Below, in pieces: positions 45,135 through 54,949 of a DNA stretch of 64,000 nucleotides. The stretch lies in assembly GCA_963797255.1 (NCBI GenBank), contig CAWCOV010000015.1, positions 558,001-622,000 on the forward strand, read 5' to 3'. The stretch is from JANXZS01 sp963797255. Its GTDB lineage: Bacteria; Acidobacteriota; Terriglobia; Terriglobales; Acidobacteriaceae. The position numbers were made by a program, and so were the translations under genes. The notes below the pieces were generated by a model. It worked only from the letters and a program-made list of their open reading frames with translations, did no database searches and had not been told where the DNA came from. Positions within the stretch are counted from its first letter, which is position 1. Each line of letters starts with the position of its first letter.

Positions 45135-45791
45135 ATGTCTCGGCCCAAGCCACCAACGAGAAGTGCTCTTGATTACATTCCGAAGACCGATGCTCTCGAT
45201 ACTTTGAAGGTCGCGGCTCAGACTTGCCACGGATGCGATCTCTATCTGCAGGCAACACAGACTGTCTTTGGGGAAGGTCGTGCGCGCTCTGAAGTCCTCT
45301 TTGTGGGAGAACAGCCCGGCGACCAGGAGGATCGCGCCGGAAAGCCGTTTGTCGGGCCCGCTGGGCGATTGTTGGATGAGTGCATGGTGGAAGCTGGGAT
45401 CGACCGCAGCAAGGCTTACGTGACGAATGCGGTCAAACATTTTAAGTGGGAGCCGCGAGGTAAACTGCGCATCCATAAGAAGCCGCGATCGCTAGAGATC
45501 GTCGCTTGCCGCCCATGGTTGGACGCGGAGATCAAGGCGGTGGATCCAAAGCTGATCGTGTGCCTTGGAGCAACGGCTGCTCAATCATTGCTGGGTAGTC
45601 AGTTTCGGGTAACGCAGCAGCGTGGCGAGGTGATAGAGGCTCCCGGCCTGCCACCCATCGTTGCAACCGTGCATCCTTCATCCATTCTTCGTGCCCAGGA
45701 TGAGCAATCCCGGGCACGCGAAAGGCAACTCTTTGTTGACGATTTGAAGGGTGTGGCTAAACTCATTGGCCAAAGTGCGAAGTCAGCTTAG
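45135..45791 (+). CDS. udgX: uracil-DNA glycosylase, UdgX type
   Basis: 218 residues. It has the family 4-like fold with Fe-S cysteines (Cys31, Cys34, Cys125, Cys143). Motif A is GEQPGDQED (58-66) and motif B is HPSSILR (from His180). The diagnostic UdgX loop RGKLRIHKKP (108-117) carries the His (His114) that, in studied UdgX proteins, forms a covalent bond to the DNA abasic sugar after uracil removal. Ordinary family 4 enzymes lack this loop. It therefore probably traps uracil-containing DNA rather than turning over freely. No ribosome site is obvious. Confidence 0.9.
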   Translation: MSRPKPPTRSALDYIPKTDALDTLKVAAQTCHGCDLYLQATQTVFGEGRARSEVLFVGEQPGDQEDRAGKPFVGPAGRLLDECMVEAGIDRSKAYVTNAVKHFKWEPRGKLRIHKKPRSLEIVACRPWLDAEIKAVDPKLIVCLGATAAQSLLGSQFRVTQQRGEVIEAPGLPPIVATVHPSSILRAQDEQSRARERQLFVDDLKGVAKLIGQSAKSA

Positions 45792-45807
45792 AGCATTATT
45801 CGCGGCT

Positions 45808-46275
45808 CTAGTCAGCTATTCCCGGGTTCGGAGGATCAATGCCAAGTGCGGTCGCTAACGCGATAAGGTGATCCTGTTCCTGCATTAGAATCTCGCGCAG
45901 ACTTTCCGCAATTGCATACTCGTCGAGTTCATCTGCCTGCTTGATTCGGCGACGATAGTTTCGGATGGTCTCTTTTTCGTTTTCGAGATCGAATTGAAGC
46001 ATCTCTTCCGCTTTCTCTGAAGTCTTTACCGGCTTTGGAACTACGGACGGCATACCACCTAAATAATCAATGTGGTTGGCAACCTGCAATGCATGATCCA
46101 GCTCTTCTTTTGCGTGGACTGCGAGTTCATCCGCGATATTCATATACGCGGCGCCCTTTAGTACCTGCGAGTAATTTACGTAGGCAATAATCGCCTGGTA
46201 CTCGCGTGACAGGTCTTCGTTCAGCGCGTCGATCAACTTTTCGCGAGTCATCCCGCCAACTTGCTTCTGAGCCAT
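45808..46275 (-). CDS. ferritin-like protein (bacterioferritin/DPS-type fold)
   Basis: 155 residues, start ATG 46275 after GAGGAG. It forms a four-helix bundle with paired carboxylate/His motifs: EDLSREYQAIIAY, ADELAVHAKEELDHALQVAN (E-x6-H style), FDLENEKETIRNYRRRIKQA and REILMQEQDHLIALATALG. These fit the ferritin-like diiron family and resemble bacterioferritin. The likely role is iron storage or peroxide detoxification in the cytoplasm. It lies 162 bases downstream of aquaporin on the same strand with a strong hairpin between. Confidence 0.86.
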   Translation of the reverse strand: MAQKQVGGMTREKLIDALNEDLSREYQAIIAYVNYSQVLKGAAYMNIADELAVHAKEELDHALQVANHIDYLGGMPSVVPKPVKTSEKAEEMLQFDLENEKETIRNYRRRIKQADELDEYAIAESLREILMQEQDHLIALATALGIDPPNPGIAD

Positions 46276-46394
46276 AGTCTTCCACTCTCCTCTGGTTAAA
46301 GCATTCTCGTTTTGAGATGCAGAAACCCTGTTTTTTGTTAGAGAAAAGGGTGAAATTGTCTTTAATTCGGTTGTCGACCAGAGAGGTGTTCTGG

Positions 46395-46426
46395 AGCGCT
46401 GGCTGTCCGAAAGGGACGCCAGCGCT
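46395..46426. terminator. strong hairpin between aquaporin and ferritin-like genes
   Basis: AGCGCTGGC (46395-46403) pairs with GCCAGCGCT (46418-46426), extended by GTCC/GGAC with one bulge and a GAAAG loop. On the minus strand it follows the aquaporin stop by 12 bases but has no T-run. It may be a terminator helped by Rho, an attenuator or an mRNA-stabilising stem. Confidence 0.5.
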
Positions 46427-46437
46427 CGATTGAGGGA

Positions 46438-47151
46438 TTACTCGTCTTGTGGGAAGAGAGTGTTGTAGATGAAGCCGCCGAGCACGCCGCCGATGATCGG
46501 TGCGACCCAGAATAGCCAAAGTTGACCCAGAGCCCAGCCTTGAACGAATATCGCCGGCCCGGTGCTGCGCGCAGGGTTGACCGACGTGTTTGTGACAGGA
46601 ATGCTGATCAGATGAATCAAGGTAAGGCACAGTCCGATGGCTATGGGCGCCAGGCCTTTGGGAGCGCGACTGTCCGTTGAACCCATGATGACCAGGAGGA
46701 AGAAGCAAGTCAGCACAACCTCAGCGATAAAACACGCAGCCAGCGAGTATCCGCCCGGAGAGTGCATGCCATATCCATTCGAAGCAAAGCCACCGTCGAG
46801 ACTAAAGCCTGTTTTGCCGTTTGCGATCAGGAACAGTACACCACTGGCCAGGATCGCGCCGACCACTTGCGCGATGATGTAATGAATCGCTTCCGATGCG
46901 GGAAATCTTTTGCCGGCGATCAGCCCGATCGTGATTGCGGGATTGAGATGGCATCCCGAAATATGTCCAATCGCGTATGCCATCGTGAGTACCGTCAAAC
47001 CAAAAGCAAGTGCAACACCAACGAAACCGATACCCAGGGCGGGGTATGCCGTATCGGGAAACTTCGCTGCCAGAACGGCACTACCGCAACCACCAAATAC
47101 CAGCCAGAATGTTCCGAAACACTCTGCAATCGAGCGCTTAAACAGAGTCAT
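46438..47151 (-). CDS. aqpZ: aquaporin (MIP family, AqpZ-like)
   Basis: 237 residues from ATG 47151, chosen because GGAGGAAAG sits just before it; an ATG at 47166 lies inside that ribosome site. Six membrane segments are predicted, with the two NPA boxes in GCHLNPAITIG and TSVNPARSTGPA, the hallmark of aquaporins. Residues near the second box (RSTGP) contain the selectivity-filter Arg. The start is AECFGTFWLVFGGCGSAV, close to AqpZ of Proteobacteria. It should be a water channel in the inner membrane, of use in osmotic adjustment alongside trehalose. Confidence 0.93.
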   Translation of the reverse strand: MTLFKRSIAECFGTFWLVFGGCGSAVLAAKFPDTAYPALGIGFVGVALAFGLTVLTMAYAIGHISGCHLNPAITIGLIAGKRFPASEAIHYIIAQVVGAILASGVLFLIANGKTGFSLDGGFASNGYGMHSPGGYSLAACFIAEVVLTCFFLLVIMGSTDSRAPKGLAPIAIGLCLTLIHLISIPVTNTSVNPARSTGPAIFVQGWALGQLWLFWVAPIIGGVLGGFIYNTLFPQDE

Positions 47152-47216
47152 CTTTCTTTCCTCCATTAATGCCGGTCAACACTATATAACCGTGGTGCGG
47201 GCATCGCTATATATTC

Positions 47217-48407
47217 CTAGTGAAATGTATAGCCGACGCCTGCGGTGAATTGGAATGAATTGCTCTTGAATCCGGAAGGTGGATTATTCAAATAGCTATC
47301 CAGGACGCCGAGGTTAAAGCTGAGTCGCTTGTATACGGGGAAAACCAGGCCGGCGGACACGTTAGAAGACCAGGCATTGGTGTCGTTATAGGAGATGATC
47401 ACGACGCCGCTTTCATTGAAGAGCAACCCGGCCGGAAGCTTTCGCCAATACGCCTCGCCGAAGCTTGAGCCAATCAGGTTGGTATCTGGTGGGGGTGCTA
47501 CGGGTGGAATGGCATACGGGTCGGAAGTAAAGCTTTGATGTTCATAGTGAATATCAGCCTTCACATCCAACTCCTGGATCTTTTGCTTGAACAAGGTGTA
47601 TCCAACACCAACGCCATAGATCTGCTGGAAATCCAAACCTTGGGAATAATTGTGATCAAACGAGATATTTGCAAGCCAATAGAAGCGAGGCGTGAAGAAC
47701 TCGTCCCGTTCCGCATCAGCATGGAAAATGGATGTTTTCGTATCCGGTATTCCGTCCTGGTGCGTTTTACCGTAAACATCACTGAGGTTGGCCGTTGTCC
47801 GGTTGCGCGGGTCAAGCCAGGAGACATTCGGAACAACACGAATTAGCGCGAGTTGCGCGTTGAAGTTTTGGCTGTTCTGTGTTGCCTGTACGATTGCGGC
47901 GCCTGCAGCAATGCTGCCGTCCCAACCATGAAAGAAGCTCGGTTTGCCGTGGAGTTCCTTCTGGAATGTTGCCTCGTCGATAACGAAATCGGCGTTCTTA
48001 ATAGGGATGGATTGCACTGCCGCCGATGTTCCCTTGACATTGATTTCGGTTCCAGTGGCAGTGATCGATCCCTGGGGCACCTCTGAATTCGGTGTCTTTT
48101 GCGTTATGTGTTTCCCCTTCTCAATCACAGCGAACTGATCGGTAGAACGCAGCTCCTTCACCTCCGCCCAATCGACTTTTACGTCACCGGCTATGTTGCT
48201 TTTGAAAACCAGTGAGTCTCCGCTGGAATGAAGAAATTTACCGGTGAGCTGATCTCCGTTGTTGAAAACGAGGACGTCAGTACCTTTTGGCGTTGGCGGA
48301 TCTGCGGCGAAGGAGGAAAGGCTTAATCCGAAGCCCAGGGAAACTAAGATTAAAAAATGACGCGTTGAAACAAACAAGGAAGGGAACTTCCAAAATGTCC
48401 GATGCAT
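47217..48407 (-). CDS. DUF481 outer-membrane protein
   Basis: 396 residues from ATG 48407, preceded by AGGAG; open codons continue to 48470. There is a signal peptide (HFLILVSLGFGLSLSSFAAD). The N-terminal region has a domain that binds or recognises small molecules in related proteins (FNNGDQLTGKFLHSSGDSLV), with SITATGTEINV repeats. The C-terminal 220 residues form the DUF481 beta-barrel (ATQNSQNFNAQLALIRVVPN; SFQFTAGVGYTFH), ending in aromatic residues. DUF481 proteins are outer-membrane barrels of unclear function, sometimes linked to salt or osmotic stress. The aquaporin follows on the same strand after a 65-base gap. Confidence 0.82.
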   Translation of the reverse strand: MHRTFWKFPSLFVSTRHFLILVSLGFGLSLSSFAADPPTPKGTDVLVFNNGDQLTGKFLHSSGDSLVFKSNIAGDVKVDWAEVKELRSTDQFAVIEKGKHITQKTPNSEVPQGSITATGTEINVKGTSAAVQSIPIKNADFVIDEATFQKELHGKPSFFHGWDGSIAAGAAIVQATQNSQNFNAQLALIRVVPNVSWLDPRNRTTANLSDVYGKTHQDGIPDTKTSIFHADAERDEFFTPRFYWLANISFDHNYSQGLDFQQIYGVGVGYTLFKQKIQELDVKADIHYEHQSFTSDPYAIPPVAPPPDTNLIGSSFGEAYWRKLPAGLLFNESGVVIISYNDTNAWSSNVSAGLVFPVYKRLSFNLGVLDSYLNNPPSGFKSNSFQFTAGVGYTFH

Positions 48408-49015
48408 AGATGAACTCGTCTCCTGGGGGATCCACATCATTGAAATGAAGCAGAACGGCTTTTCTTGCACAGCCGACGCTCAGGCCAGTCAGCGGTCTGA
48501 ATATAACGTTCTTAATCTCGCATTAGTCTTCACGAAGAGCGGGGGCATGCCTCGTGTGTAGTCACTTCTGGAACTGCTGAGCCCATGGCGCGCGTTTTTA
48601 GTGCAGGTAAAACCTAAATGGGCCGGGCGCGTCAAGGCGACCAGGTCGGCCAAGCTCGCTAATCGATTCGTAACGTCTTGATACTAAAACAATTACGTAA
48701 TGCTTGGAAGCGCTTTTTTCTCAAACGATCCATGACATCATGATATGTATTGCGGCGAATGTCAAAAGTAAAACCGGGGTCTATCGGCTGCATTAAATTG
48801 TTACGGGATAACTGGTGATCTCACCGGAAATACCACAAACGGTGGTTTTCAGACGATTTTCAGGTGGCGAGTGCAAACTCTTAGAGTCAGCAAAATCATC
48901 GAGGTTATACCGTGAATGCGTCAATAACAGCCATAAAACAGCACTCCCGATCAAGGATGTAGCTGGTGGTGACAATGAAACGATGGGACCGTAAGACTCG
49001 GATGGGACAGGCACA
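48408..49015. other. intergenic region upstream of the RND efflux operon, no gene seen
   Basis: About 608 bases. A minus-strand frame (48793-49014, 73 codons) lacks a ribosome site and domain and is not called. The region is AT-rich around 48660-48780 and should hold the promoters of the DUF481 gene (minus) and the efflux operon (plus). No clear operator or local regulator gene is present. Confidence 0.4.
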
Positions 49016-50377
49016 GTGAAAATCCGGCTGCTGATTGTGTGTGCAATCTCACTTCTTCGATTCGAATCGGAATCGGCAGGTCAGTCTACTCTCTCGCAAC
49101 AGCCGGACCCTAACGCCACTCCTATAGTAATTACGTTGGATGACGCGATCCGCCGGGCGCAAGTGATCGACCCGAATTTTGCAGCCGCTTCCACCAATCG
49201 TGGGGCAGCTACGCTAGATCGCGCGTTGGCTCGGTCGGCACTCCTCCCGCAAGCCATTTATCACAATGAATATATTTATACCCAACCCAATGGAGATATT
49301 CCTTCAGCTGAGTCGGGCTCCAGTATTCAGAACACGCCGAAATTTATTGCCAATAACGGGGTTCGGGAATACGCGAGTCAAGCCGTGGTCTCAGAGGCAA
49401 TCGGCCTGCAGCAAGTCGCCGGATACCGTCGAGCGGGCGCACTTTCTGCACAGGCTACGGCACAGCTGGAGTCAGCTCGTCGAGGTTTGGTTGCGGCCGT
49501 CGTGGATGCGTACTATAGCCTTTTGGCGGCGGATCGCAAACTGGAAGTTGCGAAACGCACTGCCAACGACGCGCGTGAATTTCAAGCCCTTTCTGAACAG
49601 CTAGAGGCTGGTAGAGAGGTTGCGCACGCGGATGTAGTGAAAGCAAGTCTTCAGACTCAACAGCGAGAGCGTGACCTGGCGGACGCAACTCTGGCCGCAT
49701 CAAGGGCGCGTCTCGATCTTGGAGTGCTGCTCTTTCCCGATCCCCGGACTCCATACAAGCTCATGGACGACACGGACCATTCTCCTCCGGCTCCCTTACG
49801 CGAAGAAGTTGAGGCCGCGGCCGCGAAAAACAATCCTGATTTGAAGGGAGCGATAGCAGCTCTCCAGGCAGCCGATCAGGACGTAACGATCGCCAAGGCG
49901 GGTTACGTTCCAGACCTGCTCCTCAACTACACCTACGGCATCGACGCTCCCGAGTTCGCCGTGAACGGGCAGGGAAGCGTTCGGAACCTTGGCTACTCCG
50001 CGAGTGTCACGCTTGACATCCCTGTGTGGGACTGGCTGGCAACACGAGACCGGGTGAAGCAGAGCGAACTGAGGCGCAAAGAGGCCAGCACGGCACTGAA
50101 CTACACGCAGCGCAAGTTGATGGCGCAGCTGGAAGAATTCTATGCGGAAGCACATACATCGGGAGATGCGCTTGTCTCTCTCGAAAAGAGTGTGACGACG
50201 GCGCGCGAGAGTCTTCGCCTCACCAAGCTTCGTTACAAGGCTGGAGAGGCCACAGTATTCGAAGTTGTCGATGCGCAGAACACAGTGGTCGGAGTTGAGA
50301 CATCGGAGGCTGATGGCATTGTTCGTTACAGACTCGCGTTGGCCAACCTGCAAACCCTTACTGGATACATGCCGTAA
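49016..50377 (+). CDS. TolC-family outer-membrane efflux protein
   Basis: 453 residues, start GTG 49016 with a weak ribosome site. A signal peptide precedes a region rich in long helices (LDDAIRRAQVIDPNFAAAST; LESARRGLVAAVVDAYYSLL; TTARESLRLTKLRYKAGEAT), with the repeated outer-membrane-factor pattern. It would form a trimeric channel across the outer membrane. It is the first gene of the efflux operon, followed after 20 bases by the membrane-fusion gene. Confidence 0.9.
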   Translation: MKIRLLIVCAISLLRFESESAGQSTLSQQPDPNATPIVITLDDAIRRAQVIDPNFAAASTNRGAATLDRALARSALLPQAIYHNEYIYTQPNGDIPSAESGSSIQNTPKFIANNGVREYASQAVVSEAIGLQQVAGYRRAGALSAQATAQLESARRGLVAAVVDAYYSLLAADRKLEVAKRTANDAREFQALSEQLEAGREVAHADVVKASLQTQQRERDLADATLAASRARLDLGVLLFPDPRTPYKLMDDTDHSPPAPLREEVEAAAAKNNPDLKGAIAALQAADQDVTIAKAGYVPDLLLNYTYGIDAPEFAVNGQGSVRNLGYSASVTLDIPVWDWLATRDRVKQSELRRKEASTALNYTQRKLMAQLEEFYAEAHTSGDALVSLEKSVTTARESLRLTKLRYKAGEATVFEVVDAQNTVVGVETSEADGIVRYRLALANLQTLTGYMP

Positions 50378-50397
50378 ATGAGAGTGACGCCTACCCC

Positions 50398-51705
50398 ATG
50401 AAGATGTCAGAGCTTCCGACGAAAGTCCGCGATGGCAAATGCTTTGTATCAGTTGCTGCCATAAGCCTGTCCCTGTGCCTTGCCGCCTGCAAGTCGTCGT
50501 CGGATACCGCGTCGCCCGCGGTCAATGTCGAAGCGACGACAGCGAAGGTTCAGACGATTTCTGAGCACATCCGAACGGACGCGGTGCTTTATCCACTTGC
50601 CCAGGCGGCGATCGCGCCCAGGATTAGTTCGCCCGTGAAGAGATTCCTGGTGCAGCGAGGCGCGCATGTAAAGGCGGGCCAACTGCTGGCAGAGTTGGAG
50701 AATAAAGATCTGGCGGCTGCATCCATGGACAACCGCGGCGGTTACGATCAGGCAAAGGCCGCATACCAGACGGCAACTAAGGCGCAAGTGCCGGAGGATC
50801 TGCAGAAGGCGCAACTGGATGTAGAGCTGGCAAAGGCGAATCTGGACGTGGCGCAAAAAATGTTTGATAGCCGACAAGTCCTTTTCGCCCAGGGCGCCCT
50901 GCCGGGACGCGATCTTGATGCCGCCAAGGCAGCACTCGTTCAGGCGAAGGATGCGAACGACATTGCGGTCCGTCATCTGGAGTCGCTGCAATCTGTGAGC
51001 CATGCTGCCGCGTTGCAGTCAGCAAAGGGTCAACTCGATTCAGCCGAAGGGAAATACCTTGGAGCCGAGGCACAATTGAGTTACTCCGAAATCCGCTCTC
51101 CTATCGATGGAGTGGTGACGGAGAGGCCGCTCTATCCTGGAGAGACTGCTGCCGCAGGCACTCCGCTCATAACCGTAATGGATACCTCGGCGCTCCTCGC
51201 AAAACTGCACCTGCCGCAGGCTCAAGCGCAACGATTGAAAGTAGGCGCGGCTGCGGAAATAAAAATAGCAGGAGTTGATGAGCCTATACCCGCCAAAGTG
51301 ACTCTCATCAGCCCAGCACTTGATCCGGGATCGACCACTCTTGAAGTCTGGGTTCGAGTTGAAAATCCGAAAGGAGATCTCAAGCCAGGGACGCCGGCGC
51401 GGGTAGCGATCGTCGGCAACACACTTAAAGACGCACTCATCGTACCCTCCCTGTCTCTAATAACGGATAGCGCTGGGTCGAAGAAAGTGATGCTGGTTCA
51501 GGACGGCGTCGCAAAAGCCCAAACGGTCGAAATTGGGATCGAAGACGAAGGGATGGTGCAAATCCTGAGCGGACTGAAATCAGGCGATCAGGTGGTGACC
51601 ACGGGAGCCTACGCGCTCGACGATGGATCGAAAGTTAAGGTCGTTTCTTCTTCAGAGATGGAAAAGGATGCTGGTGGGAAAGCAGAAGCCGGAGGCGCTC
51701 ACTAA
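50398..51705 (+). CDS. RND efflux periplasmic adaptor (membrane-fusion) lipoprotein
   Basis: 435 residues with a lipobox at LCLAAC|KSSS, so it should be a lipoprotein anchored to the inner membrane. Hairpin/lipoyl and beta-barrel domains follow: APRISSPVKRFLVQRGAHVK, then AGQLLAELENKDLAAA, a coiled-coil hairpin at about 110-200, and YSEIRSPIDGVVTERPLYPG. The C-terminus is the membrane-proximal region (IQILSG-like VQILSGLKSGDQVVTTGAYA). It bridges the RND pump and TolC channel. The downstream pump starts at the next base. Confidence 0.93.
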   Translation: MKMSELPTKVRDGKCFVSVAAISLSLCLAACKSSSDTASPAVNVEATTAKVQTISEHIRTDAVLYPLAQAAIAPRISSPVKRFLVQRGAHVKAGQLLAELENKDLAAASMDNRGGYDQAKAAYQTATKAQVPEDLQKAQLDVELAKANLDVAQKMFDSRQVLFAQGALPGRDLDAAKAALVQAKDANDIAVRHLESLQSVSHAAALQSAKGQLDSAEGKYLGAEAQLSYSEIRSPIDGVVTERPLYPGETAAAGTPLITVMDTSALLAKLHLPQAQAQRLKVGAAAEIKIAGVDEPIPAKVTLISPALDPGSTTLEVWVRVENPKGDLKPGTPARVAIVGNTLKDALIVPSLSLITDSAGSKKVMLVQDGVAKAQTVEIGIEDEGMVQILSGLKSGDQVVTTGAYALDDGSKVKVVSSSEMEKDAGGKAEAGGAH

Positions 51706-54700
51706 ATGTCGTCTTCGCAAACAGTTATAGGTGGACCGTCAGATAAGCCGAGCCCTCCTCTCTTCTGGGTTGTGCAACATAAAAGGACGATTTTCTTTTT
51801 CACGATTGCCTTGGCTCTGGCGGGCGTCTACCTCGCCTACAAAGTGCCGATCTCAGTTTTCCCAGAAACAAATTTCCCGCGCGTCGTCATCGGCATAGAA
51901 AACGGAGTTATGCCGGTTGAGCAAATGCAAGTTACGGTCACCAAACCAGTCGAAGATGCAATCAATAGCGTCCCGGGTTTGGAGACAGTGCGCTCAACCA
52001 CGAGTCGGGGTTCTGCCGAAGTGAGCCTCTTCTTCAACTGGGATGTTGACATGGCCGACACACTTCAATTGGTGGACTCGGCAGTCTCCAAAGTGCAGCA
52101 GTCACTACCCGCAACGGTACACATCACTACGAATCGGCTCACCTTCGCAACGTTCCCGATTCTTGGATACAGCTTAACCTCAGACGCCGTTTCGCAGACT
52201 CGCTTGTGGGAGATTGCGACCTATGATTTGCGGCCTCCTTTGAATCGCCTGCTTGGCGTGAGCACTGTCTTCGTGCAAGGGGGTAAGGTTCCTGAAGTCC
52301 ACGTAATCCCCAATCCCGCCGCGTTGCTCGCGAGTTCTGTTACCGTATCGGATCTCCTGGATACGATTCGGCGAGCCAATATCATCGAATCGCCCGGTCT
52401 TTACGAAGCGAATCACGAACTGATTCTAGGGTTGGTCGGCGCACAGGTACATAACGCCGACGAATTGGCCAAGGTTGTCGTAAAGTCCACCACAGCAGGA
52501 GTTCCGATACGAATTGGCGACGTTGCGGAAGTTAAAGAGAGCACGAAGCCGGTCTACACGATTGTGACCGCTGAAGGGAAGCCAGCTGTACTGCTCAACA
52601 TCGCGCGACAACCATCCAGCAATACAGTCGCGGTTGCAGATGAGGTTGCACGCGAAGTTGAGAAGTTAAAGAAAGTGCTGCCGCCGGGCGTGGAATTTCG
52701 CCCCTTCTACGATCAATCACTCCTCGTGCGAGAAAGCATTTCAAGTGTCCGAGACGCCATCCTGATTGGTCTGATACTCGCCTCGATTATCCTTGTCGTA
52801 TTTCTTCGTGATTGGAGTTCTTCGGCCGTGGCTGGCCTGGTGATTCCGGTGACGGTGATGATTACCATCGTCTTCCTCAAAGTCACCGGTCAAAGCTTCA
52901 ACCTTATGACCCTGGGCGGGCTTGCCGCTGCCGTTGGCCTGGTGATTGATGATGCCATCGTCGTGGTCGAGAACATCGTGCTACATCGAGATGCGGGTGA
53001 AGGGCGCTCGGAGGCCGTACGTCGCGCTCTGCACGAAATAACGGTTCCGCTGGTTGGATCGACCATCACGCCTATCGTAGTGTTCCTTCCATTGATTTCT
53101 GTAACTGGCGTAACGGGAACTTTCTTTCGTGCTCTCGCAATTACGATGACAGTTGCGCTTTTGACATCGCTGCTTCTTGCGCTCACATGGACGCCGAGTC
53201 TCAGCCTGGTGCTCCTGAAGCGGGGTAAGCAGGTTGATGCTGCCACTGAGGCATTTGAACCAACCGAGCCCAGCGACAAAGAGGAGCTACGTAGGCTGCA
53301 AAAGGTCCCGGAACACGAGTCTGCATTCATGCGCCGCATTTTGCATTGGCACGCGAAGTCGCTCGCCTGGGCAATTGCAAGGCCAGTTCTGCTTGGAATT
53401 GTATGTCTATTTCTCGTCTTCGGTACATGGCTGGCCTATCGCGGCCTGGGTTCGGATCTTTTACCTGAGATGGATGAAGGGGGCTTCATCCTTGACTACT
53501 TGAGCCCAGCTGGCACTTCACTGACGGAGACGGATCGAATGCTGCGGCATGTGGAACGCATTCTTCGGGCAACACCGGAAGTCGAGAGCATCTCGCGCCG
53601 CACCGGTCTACAAATGGGCCTTGCAGCTGTCACGGAAGCCAATCGCGGGGATTTTACGATCAAGCTGAAGACCAAGCGAAGCCGGCCTATCGACGAGATC
53701 ATGGCGGACGTTCGCACTCAGGTAAGGGCCGCCGAACCAGCGTTGGATGTTGAATTTATTCAGGTGTTGCAGGACATGATCGGTGACCTGTCAAACGCGC
53801 CGGAGCCAATCCAAATAAAACTTTCTTCGGAGAACGCGGATCTGCTCAACACGATTGCCCCACGTATTGCAGAGAACATTATCAAACTGCCGGGTGTAGT
53901 GGATGTGTTGGATGGAGTGGATAACACGATCAGCGGCCCAGCTACAAGCTTCCAGGTGAACACGGCGGTTGCCGCGCGGCTCGGCTTTACTCCCGACGAA
54001 GTGTCTACAGATGCCACGGCACTCATCGAGGGAGCAGAGGCAGCGACACCCATGATTCAAAATGGAAGGCCGTACACGATTCGCGTTCGTTTCGATGAGA
54101 GTCATCGCAGTTCGCTGGAAGCCATCCAGAACACGGTGATGAACTCCGCCGCGGGGCATACATCTACGCTAGGTTCTCTTGCCGAGGTAAAGGAGCTGCC
54201 TCCCCAAAATGAAATATTTCGGGAGAACCTTGTTCGAACGGTAGTAGTAACAGGAAGGCTTGAGGGCTCCGATCTGGGATCTGCAATCAAGCGTGTGCAG
54301 AAGTCGGTAGAAGATATGCATCTGCCGGCGAGTGTACGCGTTCAGTACGGCGGCACATATGAGGAACAGCAGAAATCCTTCTCCGAGTTGCTACGAGTTT
54401 TAGTTTTGGCGCTCATCCTCGTGTTCGGCGTTCTGCTGACGGAATTCCGAAATTTTTCCGCTCCAATTGCGATTCTGATCTCATCCGTGCTGTCGACTTC
54501 AGGCGTGGTGTTTGCCCTGCTAATCACGCAATCGACATTCAATGTGGCGTCGTTCATGGGGCTCATCATGGTGATTGGCATTGTCGCGAAAAATGGCATC
54601 CTGCTGCTGGATGCGGAGCAGAAATATCGCAGTCTCGATATGGGGCCTCGCGAGGCCATGCTTGAAGCTGCACAGCGCAGATTGCGGCCGATCGTTATGA

Positions 54701-54867
54701 CAGCGCTCGCGACGGTTTCCGGCATGTTACCACTCGCCCTTGCGCTGGGCGCTGGGTCGCAGATGCTGCAGCCGTTGGCAATTGCAGTTATTGGAGGAGT
54801 AACAGTTTCAATGGCTCTCTCTCTTATCGTGACTCCCGCCGTTTACTACTTTCTGACTCGCAACTAG
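51706..54867 (+). CDS. RND-family efflux pump (AcrB/HAE1-like)
   Basis: 1053 residues. Twelve membrane segments are expected: one near residue 30, five after about 345 and more in the second half. The proton-relay pair lies in GLVIDDAIVVVENIVLHRD. Other conserved stretches are FPETNFPRVVIGIE, MVIGIVAKNGILLLD and PIVMTALATVSGMLPLALAL. The porter halves are duplicated as in AcrB. The sequence lacks the methionine-rich path typical of CusA copper pumps, so drug, lipid or solvent export is more likely than metal export. Co-expressed with TolC and adaptor. No local regulator is encoded. Confidence 0.93.
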   Translation: MSSSQTVIGGPSDKPSPPLFWVVQHKRTIFFFTIALALAGVYLAYKVPISVFPETNFPRVVIGIENGVMPVEQMQVTVTKPVEDAINSVPGLETVRSTTSRGSAEVSLFFNWDVDMADTLQLVDSAVSKVQQSLPATVHITTNRLTFATFPILGYSLTSDAVSQTRLWEIATYDLRPPLNRLLGVSTVFVQGGKVPEVHVIPNPAALLASSVTVSDLLDTIRRANIIESPGLYEANHELILGLVGAQVHNADELAKVVVKSTTAGVPIRIGDVAEVKESTKPVYTIVTAEGKPAVLLNIARQPSSNTVAVADEVAREVEKLKKVLPPGVEFRPFYDQSLLVRESISSVRDAILIGLILASIILVVFLRDWSSSAVAGLVIPVTVMITIVFLKVTGQSFNLMTLGGLAAAVGLVIDDAIVVVENIVLHRDAGEGRSEAVRRALHEITVPLVGSTITPIVVFLPLISVTGVTGTFFRALAITMTVALLTSLLLALTWTPSLSLVLLKRGKQVDAATEAFEPTEPSDKEELRRLQKVPEHESAFMRRILHWHAKSLAWAIARPVLLGIVCLFLVFGTWLAYRGLGSDLLPEMDEGGFILDYLSPAGTSLTETDRMLRHVERILRATPEVESISRRTGLQMGLAAVTEANRGDFTIKLKTKRSRPIDEIMADVRTQVRAAEPALDVEFIQVLQDMIGDLSNAPEPIQIKLSSENADLLNTIAPRIAENIIKLPGVVDVLDGVDNTISGPATSFQVNTAVAARLGFTPDEVSTDATALIEGAEAATPMIQNGRPYTIRVRFDESHRSSLEAIQNTVMNSAAGHTSTLGSLAEVKELPPQNEIFRENLVRTVVVTGRLEGSDLGSAIKRVQKSVEDMHLPASVRVQYGGTYEEQQKSFSELLRVLVLALILVFGVLLTEFRNFSAPIAILISSVLSTSGVVFALLITQSTFNVASFMGLIMVIGIVAKNGILLLDAEQKYRSLDMGPREAMLEAAQRRLRPIVMTALATVSGMLPLALALGAGSQMLQPLAIAVIGGVTVSMALSLIVTPAVYYFLTRN

Positions 54868-54949
54868 AATCTATCCAGTCAAGACGAAGTTTCCCGGTGA
54901 TTAAGGACCGTGACGGTTGTCTTTGCAGCAACCTAGATGATGAGGGAAC

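Noticed and set aside
48793..49014. Minus-strand frame of 73 codons before the efflux operon
   Set aside because: No ribosome site and no recognisable domain.
51706..54867. Copper-specific CusA pump linked to the bufferin operon
   Set aside because: The pump lacks a clear methionine relay pattern and is on the other strand, so a copper link is not supported by sequence.
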